Assembly: GCA_903952205.1 (NCBI GenBank)
Contig: CAJBEZ010000015.1
Span: 27,930-91,929 of the forward strand
DNA length: 64,000 nucleotides
Origin: an uncultured Desulfomonile sp.
Lineage (GTDB): Bacteria; Desulfobacterota; Desulfomonilia; Desulfomonilales; Desulfomonilaceae
Reading direction: 5' to 3'
Shown here: in pieces, positions 61,784-64,000 of the stretch
Numbering within the stretch: the first letter of the stretch is position 1
Layout: each line of letters begins with the position of its first letter
Notes under the pieces: model-generated
Database searches by the model: none
Seen by the model: only the letters and a program-made list of their open reading frames with translations
Told to the model about the DNA's origin: nothing
Position numbers and translations under genes: made by a program

Positions 61784-63172
61784 ATGAAGTGGGGTTTTTT
61801 GCACAAGAGGCTTTTCCTTGCGGGAGACAATATAGGTGATTGGATAGGCCGTCCGTTTATCACCTTTGTATCCGTAGAGGCAGCCGGCGGCATCATGATG
61901 ATCCTGATGACCACGGCGGCCATGGTCATAACCAATTCCCAGTTTTTCGAGCTATATTCGAGAATACTTCATATAAAACTGTCGGTGGGGTTTGACTCGG
62001 CCATATTCACTAGATCCGTCCACTTCTGGATAAACGAAGGGTTGATGACCTGTTTCTTTCTTGTGGTCGGCCTAGAGATCAAGCGGGAAACTCTAGTCGG
62101 GGAACTGGCGTCGGTAAAGCAGGCGATCCTTCCCGCTGCAGGGGCTTTAGGCGGGGTTCTGGTTCCAGCCCTGATATACTGGTATTTCAACAAGGGAACG
62201 GCTTCAGAATCAGGTTGGGGTGTTCCCATGGCCACGGACATAGCCTTTGTTTTGGGTGCTCTGACAATGCTAAGTTCACGTGTCCCCTCCTCGTTGACAA
62301 TTTTCCTGGTCAGCCTGGCGATAGTCGATGACCTTGTGGCCGTGGTCATAATAGCGGTCTTTTACAGCCAGGCCATAAGTTTTTTCTACCTCAGTATGGC
62401 CACCATTGTCATAGTCGCTCTCGTGGTAATGAATATTCTCGGAGTCAGGAATCCAGCGCCTTACATCGTGGTGGGTATCGTACTATGGGCTTTTGTCTAC
62501 GCCTCAGGCGTACACGCCACGGTTGCAGGAGTCATAATAGCGCTGACAATTCCGGCGAGGTCCGCCAGAGACACCCACGGCTTTGCGGATGACGCCAAAC
62601 AGTTGATCGAGGCATTCAGAAACCAACGATCCAGAGATTATCTCATACATTTACGCGAAGAAAACCAGATGGTAATACGCCAGCTTGAGAATATGTTCAG
62701 GCAGATTGAGCCCCCATTACAGAGACTGGAGTATGTCCTGCACCCATGGGTCATATTTGGGATCATGCCGATTTTTGCACTTGCCAATGCCGGAGTAATT
62801 CTGAACTCCGATCTTTTGGCAAACGCTGCAACCTCGAACCAGTCCCTTGGTATAATGCTAGGCCTCTTCGTGGGAAAACAGGTCGGAATTTTTTCCGCAA
62901 CATATTTGGCCGTTAAACTCGGGATAGCAAAACTTCCCGAGTCAGTCACCATGAAGCACGTTTATGGAGGAGCCGTCCTTTGCGGAATCGGCTTTACCAT
63001 GTCTCTCTTCATTGCGGAGCTTTCATTTACCCAGCACACAGAACTGCTGAATGAGGCCAAAGTTTCCATTCTGGCTGGGTCACTACTGTCGGGGCTGATC
63101 GGGACGACGATTCTGTATTTGATAGGTCAGAAGGAAAATGGCGAAGAGGACAAAACGACAATGAACACATAA
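61784..63172 (+). CDS. nhaA: Na+/H+ antiporter NhaA
   Basis: Inner-membrane exchanger that expels Na+ in return for protons. Start at the ATG at 61784 (462 residues), preceded by GGAGG; the frame extends 34 codons further upstream without family likeness. The ion-binding pair is in LAIVDDLVAVVIIAVFYSQ (two Asp, matching Asp163/164 of E. coli). Other conserved blocks are WINEGLMTCFFLVVGLEIKR, WGVPMATDIAFVLGALTMLS and VLHPWVIFGIMPIFALANAG, then GLFVGKQVGIF and GIGFTMSLFIAELSF. A long loop (about 285-345) is polar. It could link the sodium gradient to the Rnf complex at the other end of the window, but there is no direct link. Confidence 0.95.
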   Translation: MKWGFLHKRLFLAGDNIGDWIGRPFITFVSVEAAGGIMMILMTTAAMVITNSQFFELYSRILHIKLSVGFDSAIFTRSVHFWINEGLMTCFFLVVGLEIKRETLVGELASVKQAILPAAGALGGVLVPALIYWYFNKGTASESGWGVPMATDIAFVLGALTMLSSRVPSSLTIFLVSLAIVDDLVAVVIIAVFYSQAISFFYLSMATIVIVALVVMNILGVRNPAPYIVVGIVLWAFVYASGVHATVAGVIIALTIPARSARDTHGFADDAKQLIEAFRNQRSRDYLIHLREENQMVIRQLENMFRQIEPPLQRLEYVLHPWVIFGIMPIFALANAGVILNSDLLANAATSNQSLGIMLGLFVGKQVGIFSATYLAVKLGIAKLPESVTMKHVYGGAVLCGIGFTMSLFIAELSFTQHTELLNEAKVSILAGSLLSGLIGTTILYLIGQKENGEEDKTTMNT

Positions 63173-63209
63173 GACGAGTGACGTGAATCAGAATTTATGT
63201 AATGAAGAG

Positions 63210-63251
63210 GTAACCCCTCAGTTATGGGTGGTAAATTTTAGGGGTTGGATT
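63210..63251 (+). repeat. Inverted repeat after nhaA: terminator or left end of the IS66-type element
   Basis: AACCCCT (63212-63218) and AGGGGTT (63240-63246) pair perfectly across a 21-nt gap; TTTTTT follows three bases later (63250 on). This could end nhaA transcription. Alternatively GTAACCCC at 63210 fits the GTAA start of IS66-family ends and lies just before the transposase. I cannot choose. Confidence 0.45.
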
Positions 63252-63330
63252 TTTTCTCGCGATTTATGGAGAGATGGATTAGAGGATTGAGCCATGTTGA
63301 TGGTCCTCAAAGGGTGTGAGGTCTGTAACG

Positions 63331-64000
63331 ATGGCTCTAAACAACTGTCCTATATGTTTGGACAAGCAGCGCCGAATGGATGAACTTGAACACGAGGTCA
63401 AAAGTCTAAGGGCGGTTTTGGGTAGAGAACAGCGCAAGATGGAGAATGGTTTTTGGGGTTCATCTACACCTTCATCAAAAAGACCTTTCAAAAAAGCCAC
63501 CGACAAGAAAGAAGAAAAGCCAAAGGGCGCTCGTCCTGGCACAAGGGACATGGTCGGAATGGACATGGAGATGGGGCGGAAGACATTTTTCCTGTGTCAG
63601 AAACATGCGCTGAATGTGGCAAGTTACTGAGTAAGAAAGGAATAGAGCGCAGGAGCGTCGTGGACATTGCATTGGTCAAACCGGAAAAGATTTCTTTCAA
63701 TCTTCACAAGAGGTATTGTCCCGATTGTCGCAAGAGTTTTACTCCACAACCTCCGGGAGTACTTCCCAAGAGTCTTTACGGGAATCGTCTTATTGCCAAA
63801 GCCGTTACCATGCACTATCTCCACGGTGTTCCAATTGAGCGGGTCTGCGAGAATCTGGGGATAGGAAGCGGGAGTCTTGCGGGAATATTTCGACGTTGCT
63901 CTCATTTGTTCGCTGATGTGCCCCAGAAGTTAATTGAACAATACCGAGAGTCTCCTGTAAAGCATGCCGACGAGACTACCTGGCGAACAAACGGGAAGAC
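63331..64000 (+). pseudogene. IS66-type transposase (TnpC), frameshifted and cut by window end
   Basis: Starts MALNNCPICLDKQRRMDELE with a coiled coil, then FWGSSTPSSKRPFKKATDKK and KGARPG, the IS66 TnpC start. At about 63540 the frame goes off (GTRDM, stop at 63630). One base of shift restores HKGHGRNGHGDGAE, then a zinc-ribbon-like region (CAECGKLLSK, RYCPDCRKSFTPQPPGVLPK), NRLIAKAVTMHYLHGVPIER and, at the edge, VKHADETTWRTNGK with the first catalytic Asp. A lost C (ggCCACAAG to ggCACAAG) would explain the break. With only about 120 bp before the ATG there is no room for tnpA/tnpB, as in tnpC-only relatives. The rest lies beyond 64000. Confidence 0.8.

Noticed and set aside
1..64000. CRISPR array, rRNA or tRNA genes
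   Set aside because: No regularly spaced repeats and no rRNA or tRNA cloverleaf-like sequence was noticed in the intergenic regions read; a covariance-model search would be decisive.

Overview
The window looks like chromosomal DNA of an anaerobic Desulfobacterota (former Deltaproteobacteria, Syntrophobacterales/Desulfomonile-like). The clues are an Rnf complex, an EtfAB plus membrane Fe-S oxidoreductase (EMO/DUF224 type) cluster beside an acyl-CoA dehydrogenase, giant multi-PAS hybrid kinases, and several worn-out insertion sequences. This placement is inference: there is no rRNA gene, and no tRNA or CRISPR array was seen.

Layout. 1-4.6 kb: minus-strand rnf operon (C-D-G-E-A, with rnfA cut by the window edge). 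5-9 kb: minus-strand housekeeping block prfA, DUF1385, rpmE, rho. 9.2-10.8 kb: plus-strand hda-like and recO. 10.9-11.9 kb: coiled-coil lipoprotein. 12.4-18.4 kb: acyl-CoA dehydrogenase, XRE-cupin regulator, EMO, etfB, etfA, a route from acyl-CoA oxidation to the quinone pool. 18.5-24.9 kb: purine nucleoside phosphorylase, MTA/SAH deaminase, purM and glnE. 25-28.1 kb: flavodoxin, a broken Nramp-UspA fusion, and a cytidylate-kinase-like/BON protein. 28.2-29.1 kb: internally deleted IS1634-type element. 29.2-34.8 kb: a 1864-residue PAS/GAF hybrid kinase. 35-36.8 kb: outer-membrane porin-like barrel. 36.9-41.6 kb: GC-richer catabolic operon (old yellow enzyme, SDR, acetoacetate-decarboxylase-like, 3-hydroxyacyl-CoA dehydrogenase). 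41.7-51.5 kb: accessory stretch of membrane, exported and coiled-coil proteins, mostly unknown, with transposase and DUF433 remnants. 51.8-58.1 kb: three-gene phosphorelay (PocR-PAS hybrid kinase with HPt, REC-PP2C phosphatase, REC-nucleotide cyclase). 58.4-64 kb: frameshifted ISAs1/DUF4338 transposase, creA, ydhR-like, nhaA, and a frameshifted IS66-type tnpC running off the end.

How the genes fit together. EtfAB/EMO would pass electrons from acyl-CoA oxidation into the membrane, and Rnf would couple ferredoxin and NAD to an ion gradient. NhaA (Na+/H+ exchange) could interconvert Na+ and H+ gradients. The deaminase and phosphorylase would salvage methylthioadenosine-type nucleosides.

The most unusual features are in the Rnf complex. 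RnfA carries an N-terminal exported Ig-like domain, and RnfE has lost one of the two membrane cysteines expected to bind the intramembrane iron centre. Other points worth a second look are the Nramp-USP gene broken exactly at a 15-bp palindrome, an exported class I glutamine amidotransferase next to a phosphodiester-glycosidase-like protein, and the GC-rich catabolic operon.
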